DNA of 64,000 nucleotides, taken from assembly GCA_023014365.1 (NCBI GenBank), contig JAEBUN010000002.1, forward strand, positions 992,001 through 1,056,000. The letters run 5' to 3'. This stretch comes from Lepiota brunneoincarnata. Lineage: Eukaryota > Basidiomycota > Agaricomycetes > Agaricales > Agaricaceae. Every line of letters begins with the position of its first letter. Position 1 is the first letter of the stretch. Position numbers and translations under genes: made by a program. Positions 12,749 through 26,474 of the stretch are shown here, piece by piece. The notes beneath the pieces are model-generated. The model ran no database searches and was not told the DNA's origin. It saw only the letters and a program-made list of their open reading frames with translations.

Positions 12749-14354
12749 AAATGCTCATTCCGGGAGGCTGTTGATTTTAGCTATTAACTGAAATTTTGTT
12801 GAGCGTCCAGGGTTGTTTATCCCGCCTCCCACGGTAATCGGGTACGCCTTCAGAGGCAATATTATTGGAGCTTGCATGATGAAACTTTCAGTATCTCTTT
12901 CACTGCAGGAAAGTCGGGACACCGATTCATCTTCGTAATTGATGCCAACCATAAGAGCTCTACGAACTGAGATACCTCCACAAACAAAAGTTCACTAAGG
13001 CGGTACCCGTATCCGGAACTTACACAACCCTTGAGTGCAGAGATCCTGCCTACCGACCGTATGCTTCTCTTGCTCTTGATACAAAGACAAGAAGGAACTG
13101 CGGAAAGAGCTCACCACAGAATTTGTCGGGAGAATTCTCTCCGAGATGATCGATGAGTCGTGGTGGCGGTCACCATGCACGAGACGGAACACGAGACGTG
13201 AAGGGAAGGAGTGTGGGGGGGGGGGCAATATTGGGGGTGGCTTTCGAAATCCCCCTTCTGTTGGACAGGCGCGCCCCTGATTCATTCTATTCCGACTTGG
13301 CTGGGATCGTTATCCCGTGGGAGAGAGATCCAGTGGCATAGCTCGCCGAGAGTGATCTTTGAGAGAGAGCGGTTCTAGCTAGATATTCCAAGCGGGTGGG
13401 TTCATTTGTGATGCCCGGTGACGCCCAAAAACGCCAGTGAACACCGATGGTTACTATTACTGCTGGGACCCCGTGAATCCACACCAAGCAAAAAAAAAAA
13501 CGTTGACGCTCCATAGCTTCGGGATGAGCTGATCAGCTTGTTATGCAGAACGGAAATTTGACTGATGAAATCTGATCCCCAAGCTGTTGTATTCCTTTCC
13601 GAATAAGCTCATTTATACTAATTTCGGAGTGTGGATGACTAGTAGTTGCTTCGCGAGAGCACCGCTGGCGAGCTATGCACGACCCGGAAGAGGTCATATC
13701 AATAGATATGCAACGGAAAACATGTTGATACGTGATGTGTGATTCGAGGCAGCCTATAGAATGACAGGAATGAGTTCATTGAGTGGTTCGTTTCCTAAGC
13801 GATATCGCCACTGTGGGGACGATGTATCTGTCTAACTCGCAATGGGCGCCTTGAGTAGTATCATCAGGAAAGAAAACATCTGATGGTATGCTATAGTACA
13901 TCTTTTGGGTGTCGCACTATTAATAGCTTATTTAGTGCCTATGGGTTCTTTGTTAGAAACCGTGATAAGATTCGAAAGAAGGGAAGGAGAACTCCAAGAA
14001 GAGGAGATGATGCACACGGGAGGAGCTGTGTTTGATGATAGAGATGATGAAAAAGTTTGTGGTATAGCAGATACTACAGACGCTGTTCGAGCTGAAAATC
14101 CACTCCGGACCGCCGAAACAATGTAAAAGGCGTGCGGGGGCTAGCCGGGGAAACCAAGCACAGGATAGTAATGCCTTTGAGGCAATTCATTAATCAGAGG
14201 GATTCGTTGACAGTCCGAGCCACCGCCTCTGGGGAAACCCTAAAAATATCCCCAGGGGTCGGGTTTCAAGAGTATCATAATACTATGTAACGCCCGTAAT
14301 GCGAGCAAAGTAGTTGGCTCCCTGCCGAGAGAGACTGTGCCGTACCTATGAACG
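12749..14354. other. Intergenic region, no gene supported
   Basis: About 1.6 kb. It contains a G run at about 13215-13225 and an A run near 13491-13500. The small frame 13905-14126 (73 codons) and minus frames at 12995-13514 show no recognisable domain or splice continuity, and I treat them as chance. Confidence 0.4.
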
Positions 14355-15560
14355 CTACGAGAACGCCAAACCAGCCCATGTGCCTACCGCTCCCACTATA
14401 GCGCCTCCTGCCACCGCCTTCAACGTTGCCGATGACGAAGATGACCGGACATCAGCAGTACCACCGGTAGGAGTAGTGCTCGTGATGAAGAAATTGTTGG
14501 TGGTAGCGCCATCCTTGCTTTTGGTTGCCGCTGCTACCCGAATTGTTTTTCTAAGTTCTTCCACAAGTCTTTCAACCGCTTGCAAATCGCTTCCAATGAC
14601 AAGCAGCGCCTCGTCGTCGTCGTCGCCGTCTTCATCATTCTCGTCGTCGATGATGCGAACGTGAAGCCTCAGAGCCTTGGCTGAGGCCTGCAGTTCATCA
14701 ATATCCTCCTGATCTTTCCTATAGATGTACACACTCGCAGGAGACATCTGCGAAAGCGAAGACAAGAATTGATCGTGCCGTGCCACTGGCTGTGAGCGCT
14801 CAAGAGGTCGGGGCGCGGAATCTGATGCCAATGATGGAGATTCTGACAATGGCGGCAGTGCGGCTTCTGCATCCAAGCATCTCAACGATGTCTGAACCCC
14901 CAACGAACTCTTTGGCACGACTCGCTGGCTCGCAGCCCTGCCAACCTTTTCTTTGCCCGCTCCAGCATCCGCAAAACCACCAATACTTGACTCCCAGGAA
15001 GGAGCTATCAGCGTCCCGGGCATCAATGTTTTAGGGCCGGACTTGATTCTGACTTTTGTGGGTGTATTGGTGGCAGCATCACCCCGCCCAGATGATCCTA
15101 TGCCATCATCCTCAAGCACAGTCGCCTGGGAGAAAAACACAGGTTTCACAAGATCATTGAGAATATCTTCGGCGGAAGTCGAAATAGATGCGACGCTTTC
15201 GCTGTTTTGAATGGGAGGTGTCCCGAGAGAACGCCGCTTTCTTCTGTCGCCATCCACAGTTCGAGGTTCACCCTTCTCCTTGTCGGGAGCGGGCAGTGAT
15301 GAATCGAGGTACATGGATCCGAGCGCTTCACTGAGATTCTCTTGTAACGTCCTTGATTTTACCCCCGCAGAACCAGTGCCTGTGCCCTTTACCGGCGATT
15401 CAGAATAAGGACAGCCCGATCTAGGATGGCCTTGTCGGAACCGGCCACACTTGGTACACTTTGGCACCTTGCGGCCGGGTGTAATGTTGGGAGATACATC
15501 GTGAATGCCTGATTCTTTGCTGGCTGGCGAGGATTGTGCAGAGCGGAGTGTTGGTGGCAT
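14355..15560 (-). CDS. Single-exon protein with zinc-knuckle-like motif and C-terminal hydrophobic anchor
   Basis: One uninterrupted exon; the first ATG is at 15560 (MPPTLRSAQS), giving 401 residues. The open frame extends upstream only from a GTG. Residues about 35-50 form a C-x2-C-x6-H-x4-C pattern (KCTKCGRFRQGHPRSGC), resembling a zinc knuckle with wider spacing than the retroviral CX2CX4HX4C type. A long Ser/Pro-rich middle follows, then a compact segment (SVYIYRKDQEDIDELQAS to DLQAVERLVEELRK) with an acidic loop, and finally a Gly/Ala-rich hydrophobic end (AVAGGAIVGAVGTWAGLAF) that could be a membrane anchor. No introns, unlike nearly all its neighbours. Family not recognised; an RNA- or protein-binding, membrane-tethered role is only a guess. 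Confidence 0.75.
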   Translation of the reverse strand: MPPTLRSAQSSPASKESGIHDVSPNITPGRKVPKCTKCGRFRQGHPRSGCPYSESPVKGTGTGSAGVKSRTLQENLSEALGSMYLDSSLPAPDKEKGEPRTVDGDRRKRRSLGTPPIQNSESVASISTSAEDILNDLVKPVFFSQATVLEDDGIGSSGRGDAATNTPTKVRIKSGPKTLMPGTLIAPSWESSIGGFADAGAGKEKVGRAASQRVVPKSSLGVQTSLRCLDAEAALPPLSESPSLASDSAPRPLERSQPVARHDQFLSSLSQMSPASVYIYRKDQEDIDELQASAKALRLHVRIIDDENDEDGDDDDEALLVIGSDLQAVERLVEELRKTIRVAAATKSKDGATTNNFFITSTTPTGGTADVRSSSSSATLKAVAGGAIVGAVGTWAGLAFS

Positions 15561-16027
15561 GTGAATGAAGACCTTGGTGTGGGATTTTGCGGGTCCGGGG
15601 TGCACGTTATTGCGGATGACTTGATTGTGATGGGTCGGGCGTGCTTAAATACATACATACTATGCACCTGGCCGCGCTTTGGCCTCCTATGCACAAGCCT
15701 TAATTTCGATCTAGCCAAATATTGATACTATTGGTGACATAAAATACACTTTAATGACTCGGGATATACGACAAGACAGGATACAAGTAACGCCAACATG
15801 TGTAAATGGCTACCTCTGATGGCCGTGGGGTCGTATGGGAAAGAGACCCGCCCTTGAAAGCATTACTTAGGATCAGAAAAGGCACGTAATTTGGGCCATT
15901 TGTTTTCCTGTTGAATCAACCGATAAATAAACCAATACCGGAGCGAAACAAAGTGAAGGGTTTGCTAAATTGTGGCCACGTAGGTTTTGTCCTGAAACGA
16001 AATATCGGAGCTTGATGCGCCTCATGT
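15561..16027. other. Spacer between the zinc-knuckle gene and PAP1
   Basis: About 0.47 kb, holding the upstream region of the zinc-knuckle gene and the 3' flank of PAP1. Short tetranucleotide-like repeats (acatac units) lie around 15648-15662. Nothing else is seen. Confidence 0.45.
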
Positions 16028-18774
<2,747 letters not shown>

Positions 18775-19118
18775 AGCTTTTGCTGCGTAGGGAGTGGTAT
18801 GGACGGTGTTGGTAGGACTAAAAGAAGACCAGTTCGAGGGTTAGTCGTCCAAGAGTCCGAAGGAGGTGGCGATTCCTAAGCCCGACCGGTCACGTGGCCC
18901 TCTGGTGGCTGGCGGCAGGCACCGACCCCTGGCACAGGTAGCCAATAAAATTCCTCCAATATAGCAGAACACAATAAGCACGACACTACAGCTGTTAAAA
19001 GAGAATGTCCCATAATTTGCCTATACATTCGCCTAGAAACCCAGGGTCAAGCGTCCTCCGTCTAGGCACAAATGGGTATAATACGGGAGCAAGATGAGAA
19101 TATAAAAATAGCCCGAAT
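18775..19118. other. Spacer: PAP1 5' flank and 3' flank of the beta-helix gene
   Basis: About 0.34 kb. It carries the PAP1 promoter and the 3' flank of the minus-strand beta-helix gene. No other gene is visible. Confidence 0.45.
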
Positions 19119-20895
19119 TTAGGACATCATGAGGTGAGGTTTACTGATTTTGTAGTGTTTTTGGATCTCTTTACTTTCCGAAGCCCACCGACGTATCAGC
19201 AAGGTAGCGATGGCGACACCAACCACGCCTATAACAATGCCAACAACTATACCCGCAATTCCGCCACCAGAAATGTGCTTATGGTTATTTCGTGGTGGGG
19301 CCCTTGGGGTTGGCGCGCCAGGAGTGACTGTTGTATTGGAGGGGTTGGTGCCAAAGGGCCAGAAGTCGCCGCCATTGGGTGGTAAAACACAGGTCAGGGA
19401 ATCTCCATCTCGTATGATTTCGAAGCCTGTCTGCACCGAAAGTGATTCTGTCGTATTGGAATCCAGAACAAAAGGTGCAGGGGTAGGAACAACGTCCGTG
19501 TCACTGCAATTGGGTCCTCGCGCTCCAATAAAAGATGTGTTTCCGAACAAGGAATTGCTTTGAATACTGAAGTTGTTCGCGGATGTGAGAGCTATCGCAT
19601 AACTGAAGGCACCACTTAAGGCATTTCCAGTGACAGCCCCAGAGCGCGACATGTTGCTTCCATAACGTTCACCAAACCAGGTACGGGGGCCAACGGCAAT
19701 GCCAATTCTAGAAAACAAGAAATGCATAAAAATGACAATGAAGCTGTCAAATTCGTGAATACATACTTGATAATGGCATTCTTGAAGTTATTTCCGAGCG
19801 CGTCTCCCGCTTGGGGCTGGTCGGTCGCAAAACCTCCGAGAATGACGTTGTCGAGCACAACTGTATCGGTGTAATCTCCTTGGAATGGATCATAATCAAC
19901 CATGTTAATTCCACCTAGTAGTGTTTGCTGTAAGGGAGATTAAGAGCCTATAACTTCCAATTAACTACAAGAACTTACATTAAGTACCCAGATGGTGTTA
20001 TTGTAAATCTTGCTACCGGGAGACCCAAAGATCACAATACCCCCATCTGTTGCACCCTGGATCATATTGTTCCGAACCACACTATTCCTGCAGGCCAAGC
20101 TGATACCATCTGCCCATTGCTGGAAAGCGTCGGAGCCACAGGGCCCTATGTCATTATTCTGTATGGTCACATTATTGCAGGTCAGGGGACCCTCGGCAAT
20201 GTGCAGACAGCTCCAGCTTCTCGGGTCGACGGACCTAACATATTCAATGAGCTGACCAGAGTTGGGCCCGCCCATCTCGATGTTACCTCCGCCCATTGTA
20301 GGGGGGGCGCCACGGCGCGTTCCATCAATCTATGGAGAATAGTCTATCAGGGACGGGTAAGATACAAAAGGAAAAATGACGGGGAGTATACCTGAACGTT
20401 TCGCAATCTCACCCCGGAGCAGTTGGCGCATGTGCCATCGACTGCCGTAGTGTGTCCCTGGCCGCTCTCAACTGGACCATTCACCATCAGAGTCGCTCGC
20501 TCATCCCCGACCGGATATCCCACAGTACTGATTTCCTGCTCCGGAAATGCGAAAAATATGGGCCTCTGAATAAGGTACTGTGCATTGCGGCAAAGCCGGA
20601 GGGTATAACCAGGACCAGAACTATTGAGACGCGTGTTCAAGCGATCCGTGACAGTGTTGGCGGGATCCGGCGGCTCGCAATCCTCTTCCGCACGCGTCGA
20701 CATCTGATGGAAACTATCACAAGGGAAAGTATTGCTGAGAACTTGCAGTATGTTCGTTAGGTAGCGTACCTTCCCCTGGCATGCCCAGACACCCTGCTTG
20801 CGAAGTATGGTTCCATGGTAGGTGGTATAAGGGAGAGTGTTGTGCCAACAACAAAAGGAGCAGTTGTTATGGTTCTGGCCGTTAAACGGAGGCGC
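19119..20895 (-). CDS. Right-handed beta-helix repeat protein with C-terminal transmembrane segment (5' end unresolved)
   Basis: Supported exons on the minus strand: a 5' exon ending at 20770 (CSFCCWHNTLPYTTYHGTI, start between about 20874 and 20895), then 20392-20703, 19979-20329, 19767-19927 and 19119-19707; phases match throughout. Asn-rich rungs such as CNNVTIQNNDIGPCGS, CRNSVVRNNMIQGATDGGIVI and GSKIYNNTIWVLN are typical of parallel beta-helix (pectin-lyase-like) folds. Many N-x-S/T sites, paired cysteines and a Thr/Pro-rich stalk precede a membrane span (IAGIVVGIVIGVVGVAIATLL) and a short cytosolic tail. This is a cell-surface or secretory-pathway protein; carbohydrate binding or cleavage is possible but no catalytic signature is visible. 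I could not find the signal peptide exon. Confidence 0.75.
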
Positions 20896-20937
20896 TCATC
20901 CAGACTCGTTAATGAAATCTGGCTTCGCGAGCAATTC

Positions 20938-21168
20938 TCACTTGGGTTTTGTGTCGTTCACAGCATCGACAGACACAATAAATGAGTCGTACCAAATATC
21001 GTAATTGTCTTTGAACCTTTGTTGATCAGTCAGCGCGACCAATTCAGGGTCTGCAAAGCACTCAACGATTTCAGGGGCAGGTCTCGTGCAACAAATTTCA
21101 CGGAATGCTCCTAAAAGGACCCAAGGTTCAGCGACAGAGCGGGCAGGGGTCAGAGCCGCTCCAAACAA
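20938..21168 (-). CDS. Open frame that may be an upstream exon of the beta-helix gene
   Basis: A 76-codon frame containing two adjacent cysteines and EIVECFADPELVALTDQQRF, then KDNYDIWYDSFIVSVDAVND. It ends at a possible donor (aagtgaga) near 20941. Composition is protein-like and secretory in character, and it lies just 5' of the beta-helix gene on the same strand, but no acceptor joins it in phase to the next exon. It is either an upstream exon with an unseen join or one-base error, or the last exon of another gene. No ATG start is visible. Confidence 0.4.
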   Translation of the reverse strand: MFGAALTPARSVAEPWVLLGAFREICCTRPAPEIVECFADPELVALTDQQRFKDNYDIWYDSFIVSVDAVNDTKPK

Positions 21169-21781
21169 ATGACGCTTTTGTCCGTTCCGTAACCTTCAAG
21201 CTTCATCAATTTTTACACTCGCGGACAATGAACAAACTCCACACCTATCTCCCAGCCTGCATGCATGCATACATACCTACATTGTTGGATTGAACATTGC
21301 GCAGCATGGCTTATTTCGCCATACCACATACATCAACTTAACTTTGTGGATCAGAAAATTGCATGACAGAAATGTTGGAGTTGGTGCCTCAGTGATATGT
21401 CACAAGGAGGAATGTGGCTTATTGCGCTGATGAAGGGGAGTGAAGGAAGGACTATCATTGACAGGGTCCGCAGCGAGGCGATTGACGTCCAAGGTCTAAT
21501 ATAATCATGACATGAGCTACCGATGGTTAGGCAATAAGTTCGGCTCGCGACGACGAATACAATTCGAGTGAGAATAATAATCCTTCCAGAATTCTAGGTG
21601 GCAAGTGGGTTGTCAACAATTCGACGTCGGGCTATTGTTTTACGGGGAAAGTGCAGCGAACTGCCCATCAACCCGATGGGACATCAAAACCGGGCAAAGG
21701 AGATTGTTCAAATTGATTTCATCACAAGTCAGACAAGCGAGAAATAGAGATTTAGGAGTGCATCTCAATCTCTTCAAGGTG
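21169..21781. other. Intergenic region
   Basis: About 0.6 kb, with a catgcatgcatacatac-type stretch near 21260-21282. If the beta-helix gene starts further upstream, its signal-peptide exon should be here; I could not identify it. Confidence 0.4.
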
Positions 21782-22842
21782 TCAACTCCTACCACGGCGA
21801 TCCTGATCATCGTCCCTTTCATCATCAGAGTATCGTCTTCTTTTGTGGCCACGGGAGCTATATCTGTCAGGAGAACGGCGGTCAGGACTTCGCGAGAACC
21901 GTCTGTGATTATCGTAAGCAGAAGCTGGACCCCTACTACGAGAGCGGCGACCTGATCGGCCCTCTGGGGTTCTCGACCTCGATCGCCGCCTCCTGTCGGT
22001 TTCACGGCGAGTGAGAGAATTTAGTAGGTCCTCTACTGCCCTGACACCCTCCGACTTGTGTTGCTTCGCCTTTTTCTCCTTTTTCCTTGCTTTTCTGGCC
22101 CGACGCTCCTCGGGGGTCTCGTCTTTGTGCTTGTCCCTGGATTTCTTTTTCTTGGGCTTCTTAGATGCCTTTTCTTCCTTCCACTTCGCAATCAGGTAGT
22201 CGCGCATCGGGTCTTCTGGGTCAATATCAGGTCCGGAGAACTCGGATGACTGAGACTGCCCATCGTCTTCTGCGTATCGTTGTCAAAACAGGGTCGTGCT
22301 GCGGAGAGGAGATCAAGACGTACCACCTTTAATAAGCTGAGGTTTGGCATTCAAGCTTTGTTCCTCGGCCTCCACCCATTCTCCGTCCTCGTTCTGAGTC
22401 TTGCGCTGTTTGTAGTTCTTCACATGGTCAACTCGCAACGTTCGATCCAAAACCTTGGCCCCATTGAGATTGTCGACAGCAAGAATGGTTGAACGCTGAT
22501 CCTCGTACATTAGGAATCCGAAGCCCTTTGTTTTTCCTGTTTCTTTATCACGCGGGAGGTTGACATCCATGACTTCTCCATATCTAGTACAAGGCCGATG
22601 AGTAGCTACAATATAACAGTTTCAGAGCACGCACTGAGAGAACATTGTGATGACATCTCCCTCCGTCAGGTCATAGTGCAGGCCCCCGATGAATATGTAC
22701 GCCGAGTCCTTGTAATCGTCGTGCCACGAGGCACTGCCCGCGCCAATCTCAAGCTCCGCCTGGTTGATCTTGTTGATTTCGCGGACGACACTGCGACATA
22801 AGTTAGCTAGAGGGTGGTATTCAGCACGGGCACGCACTTCAT
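21782..22842 (-). CDS. IST3: Spliceosomal RRM protein Ist3/Cwf29/RBMX2 (RES complex)
   Basis: Four exons on the minus strand: 22838-22842 (only ATGAA), 22635-22790, 22324-22583 and 21782-22269; 302 residues, all in phase. The N-terminus [17 protein letters not shown] and a single RRM ([18 protein letters not shown], then [19 protein letters not shown]) are diagnostic of Ist3/RBMX2. A lysine-rich middle ([20 protein letters not shown]) and an Arg/Ser-rich tail follow. Known homologues bind Bud13 and Pml1 in the RES complex, which promotes splicing and nuclear retention of unspliced pre-mRNA. The longer RS tail resembles animal and fission-yeast proteins more than the short budding-yeast one. 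It shares an 81-bp divergent promoter with eIF3d. Confidence 0.93.
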
Positions 22843-22923
22843 TGGGATGGTTCAAAGGAGACGATGTTTTCCCACGTTCTCGACAAGATCTCCATTTTTT
22901 TTTTGGGCTTCATCACCTACAAG
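22843..22923. promoter_or_regulatory. Very short divergent promoter IST3 / eIF3d
   Basis: Only 81 bp separate the two start codons, so both 5' leaders and core promoters must overlap or extend into the opposite gene. A T-rich tract at about 22895-22904 is on the eIF3d side. Confidence 0.55.
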
Positions 22924-25059
22924 ATGCCTTCATTCTCACTTCCACCAATTCATGATAATCCAGACGGTGGTTGGGGACCCTCGACGTCCAACCTGCCAGA
23001 TCAATTCAAGTTCAAGGACATTCCCTATGCACCCTACTCAAAGTCTGACAAACTTGGTCGTTTTGCGGACTGGAATGATCTCTCATCTGATAGTCGACAA
23101 ACTGCTGTAGGTCTACCGTCAACTCAAACTGTTCGCACTACCGGAGTTGGTGGTGGTCGCAGGAGAGACGGAAACCAGGCGTTTGGCAGCGGCGCTGCAA
23201 GTGCCTTTGCCTACTTCCATGTCGAGGATGAAGCATCATTTTCATTAGTAGATAACAAGACTACAGCTCCGCGTCGCGGCGGCGGGTTTACTCGGGGACG
23301 AGGAACAGCCAGAACTGGAACTACCTATGCCGCTAGGGGTGCCGTTCGTGGTGCGCGCGGAGGCGCTACCACAAGGGGAAATGCAAACCAGCGGGGCGGA
23401 GGGCGAAGAGGATGGAGAGACTGGGAAAAGGTCTTTCCTTCCAGAATGCCAGTCAAACGCGGGGCTGATATTTTTGCTGCAGAATAACCGCACTCGCGAG
23501 TCGTCCGTGGTCATCTCGCCACAATGGACCATACTAGAGGAGGTCGAGTTCCACAGATTGGCCAAATTACGTTTGGAAGTTGATGAACCTGAAGAGCTGT
23601 GAGCCTCGTTTTTCCCATTTTTACCGATCAATGCCTGAAGGTTGAGTAGAGAGAACTATGGTCGTCTCTTTGCCTATGACAAGTCTTATGATCGTGTCAC
23701 CACGAAAACCGAGAGACCGCTGCAGCCCCTGGATCGGATGAAATACAACCCGACAACTTCAGATGATCCCGTCATCCAACAAGTGCGCCAATCTTTCAAA
23801 AAGATAGCCATAATTTCTGACTTAGTACTAGCTTGCGAGCAACAACATCGCCACTGTGTACACGACGGACGTGATCCTCAGCGCCTTGATGTGTGCACCG
23901 AGATCCGTAAACCCATGGGACATTGTCATTGTCAGAGAAGGCAATAGTCTCTTCCTCGACAAACGAGATGGTGGTCCATTTGATACCATCACCGTCAATG
24001 AAAACGCCGCCGATCCGCCCCAAGATCCCGTTCCTCCCAACCCCAATAATCCTGCCGAAAGGACGGCTCCCGAACCGCCTTCTATTAACTCTGCCACTTC
24101 ACTTTCATTGGAAGCAACATACATCAACCAGAATTTCGGTTTCCAGACTGTCACTGAAAACCCGCCGCCGCCAGCCGCCGACTTTGCTCATCCCAATCCA
24201 TTCTACGGACCAGATGAGACAGATCCGCTTGCCTCTTGTGGCTATCGATACAGGCTTTTCGACCTCGGAATTACCGAAGACGAAGATATCAAGGTCTGCG
24301 TCAGGACTGAAGTAGATGCTTTTACTCCTGGCCAAGGCAATCCTCGTGAAGGCCAAGGCCTGGTGACCATTCGCGCACTGAATGAATTCGACCCACGAGC
24401 TCCAGGAGCCGGCGGGGCCCCCGACTGGCGTTCGAAACTGGATTCACAGCGTGGTGCAGTCGTTGCTACGGAAATGAAAAATAACAGCTGCAAATTAGCT
24501 AAGTGGACGGTCCAAAGTGTGCTTGCTGGAGCAGACCTAATGAAGATCGGGTACGTTTTCCCACTCCAGCGTTATTTCTGTTCGCCCTTCCCTATCAACA
24601 TCCCCCTTGATCGATGACATTCGCGTTTCAACAATGGACTTCTCTGATTCCCTCGGAATCGTCTCCTATCCTCTAATCATGTAAGCTAACGCCCACGCAC
24701 ACACATGGACAGGTATATTTCTCGGGCGAACCCTCGTGATAACACCCGTCATATTATTTTAAGCACGACATCAATCCGACCAACTGATTTCGCGGCTCAG
24801 CTCAATGTATCTTTGGCCAATGGATGGGGTATTGTGCGCACTGTCACCGATATGTGTATGAAGTTGCCCGAGGGCAAATACGTTCTCGTCAAGGACCCCA
24901 ACAAGGTGCGAATTGCCTTCTCCGTTACATTATTGGGACTAATCGAATGCCTCGAAGCCCGTCATCCGCCTGTACTCCGTTCCCTCTGAAACCTTCACTA
25001 ACGACAACGAAAACGAGGAGGCAGAGCTTTCTGAGGAGGAACAAGACTCTGCCGCTTAA
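22924..25059 (+). CDS. moe1: Translation initiation factor eIF3 subunit D
   Basis: Six exons: 22924-23430, 23483-23598, 23650-23782, 23832-24550, 24713-24905 and 24958-25059; 589 residues without frame breaks. The conserved start MPSFSLPPIHDNPDGGWGPS fixes ATG 22924 (the frame is open further upstream but not conserved). Next come an RGG-rich segment (about residues 118-165), PQWTILEEVEFHRLAKL, LFAYDKSYDRVTTKTERPLQ, TTDVILSALMCAPRSVNPWD and IVIVREGNSLFLDKRDGGPFD, then the C-terminal core ending in an acidic tail. eIF3d is part of the eIF3 complex on the 40S subunit and can bind the mRNA cap in alternative initiation. It is absent from budding yeast but present in most fungi. The first intron has an unusual donor, gtcttt. 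Confidence 0.96.
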
Positions 25060-25091
25060 AATAGACACTATTACTTTGTTTCTCCCCTGGT

Positions 25092-26474
25092 TCAGGTGCG
25101 AGTTGACAACAGTGTTTCGACCGCACCTTCAATATTTCGACTAGACAAATTAGGAATGAATCAAAGCTTTGTACGAGTCAGAAACGACACTTACCTTCTT
25201 TGTAACGCACCGAGCACAACTTCCGGCTCAATGGTGGGAAACATACTCGTTAGCTGACTTATTTCTGCCTCTGTGGGAACTCGAATCCCGGCGTTGGCGC
25301 GATCCGTCCGCCCTGTCAACTCGTCCACCCACTCCCTCATTACCGAACCTCTGGTACTGGCCTCGTCTCCCACGTCCACGCCATCCCCGTTCCGGGATCT
25401 AGCTGCGTCAGCCTGTGCGGAAGAACTTCTGGAAGTGGTGATGACTTCGTCGTTTCCAAGGGCTGCTCGACCTATCGATTGGGTGTTTGCAGACCGGGAA
25501 TCCTCTGGGAAGGCACGTGTAGAGCGGTAAGGTGCACGTAGTGAGCCGACGAGAGGGGAGAGGTGGCGTCTTGAGAAGTTGATAACAGATAAAGGAAGAC
25601 GATATGTGTTGAAATTGGCTATTTCGGAACGATATATGGTGCCCACTAGGATCCCTATGATGGCGACAACAAGAGAACCTGGAGGCCGACTAATTGCGAG
25701 CTGATTAAATCGAAATCTCGGTAAGGTCTTTTTAATGAGTCTCGGTATGGATAGATGGTGCCCACTTGAAATGCGAGGAGGTAGTTGAAGCTTTTATTAT
25801 TGAGCGCCACACCGAATATTCGAAACTGGTATACGGATGGGACCAATCTTGAATACTGGTATAAGATACCATAAATAAACACCGAAGCTCCGCCTGAGAT
25901 ATAGTTTAGGCCGAGCGAGTTGAATAGTAGCAATGCCAGGAATTCTAGGACTGTTGAAAGAAGGCCCATCCATAACCAAAAAAGACTTATTTCAAATTGT
26001 CAGCACACAGTAAGTAGATCAAGACCGGGCATTATGATAAACTCACTGCGTATTTGACAGTCCCAAAGCGACGTTCTACGTGGATTCCGACATTATACAG
26101 CAGCAGCTCCGCAAGGAAGAGGTCGCTTGAGTTTTGGTATGCAATATATTGGGTTGCGAGTCGCCAATACTAAGGTGGATTCTCTTGGTCAGATACATGC
26201 GACGCTAGCAATGCCCACAAATGTAAAACTGACTTGGTGGTGCCGTGAAATATGAGGGACCAGCTAGCTGGAATGAACTTGACATTCTTGTCCAGGTAAA
26301 GTCAAAGCTTACCTGTAGATGAAAATAATACTTCACATCGAATAGCCCAACAATAAAAGACGAAAGGGCCACACCCATCATTACTCCTATGGATGATGAG
26401 GGTTTAGCATTGAACAAAGCCTAGTGATCTTGGGCCAACCCACCTTTGGTGACTGGGGCATGGTCAAAGGACAT
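25092..26474 (-). CDS. Rhomboid-like pseudoprotease with C-terminal UBA/CUE domain (UBAC2/Dsc2 type)
   Basis: Seven exons on the minus strand: 26444-26474, 26313-26386, 26234-26263, 26047-26169, 25766-25985, 25195-25700 and 25092-25140. The start MSFDHAPVTKG leads into several hydrophobic spans (MMGVALSSFIVGLFDV, FLAELLLYNVGIHVERRFG, TVLEFLALLLFNSLGLNY), matching the rhomboid-like Der1/UBAC2 fold without visible Ser/His catalytic residues. A disordered linker is followed by a ubiquitin-binding three-helix motif (ISQLTSMFPTIEPEVVLGAL and IEGAVETLLS). Homologues act in ER-associated or Golgi Dsc E3 ligase membrane quality control. Exon 5 is one base too long (A6 at 25978-25983). About 343 residues after repair. 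Convergent with eIF3d, stops 32 bp apart. Confidence 0.85.

Noticed and set aside
13905..14126. Small plus-strand frame starting with a hydrophobic stretch
   Set aside because: Only 73 codons, no domain, no conserved start context; could be real but nothing supports it.
22864..22923. Upstream start for eIF3d adding a hydrophobic leader (MFSHVLDKISIFFLGF)
   Set aside because: The frame is open but eIF3d proteins begin at the conserved MPSFSLPP, which is at 22924; the leader would be unique.
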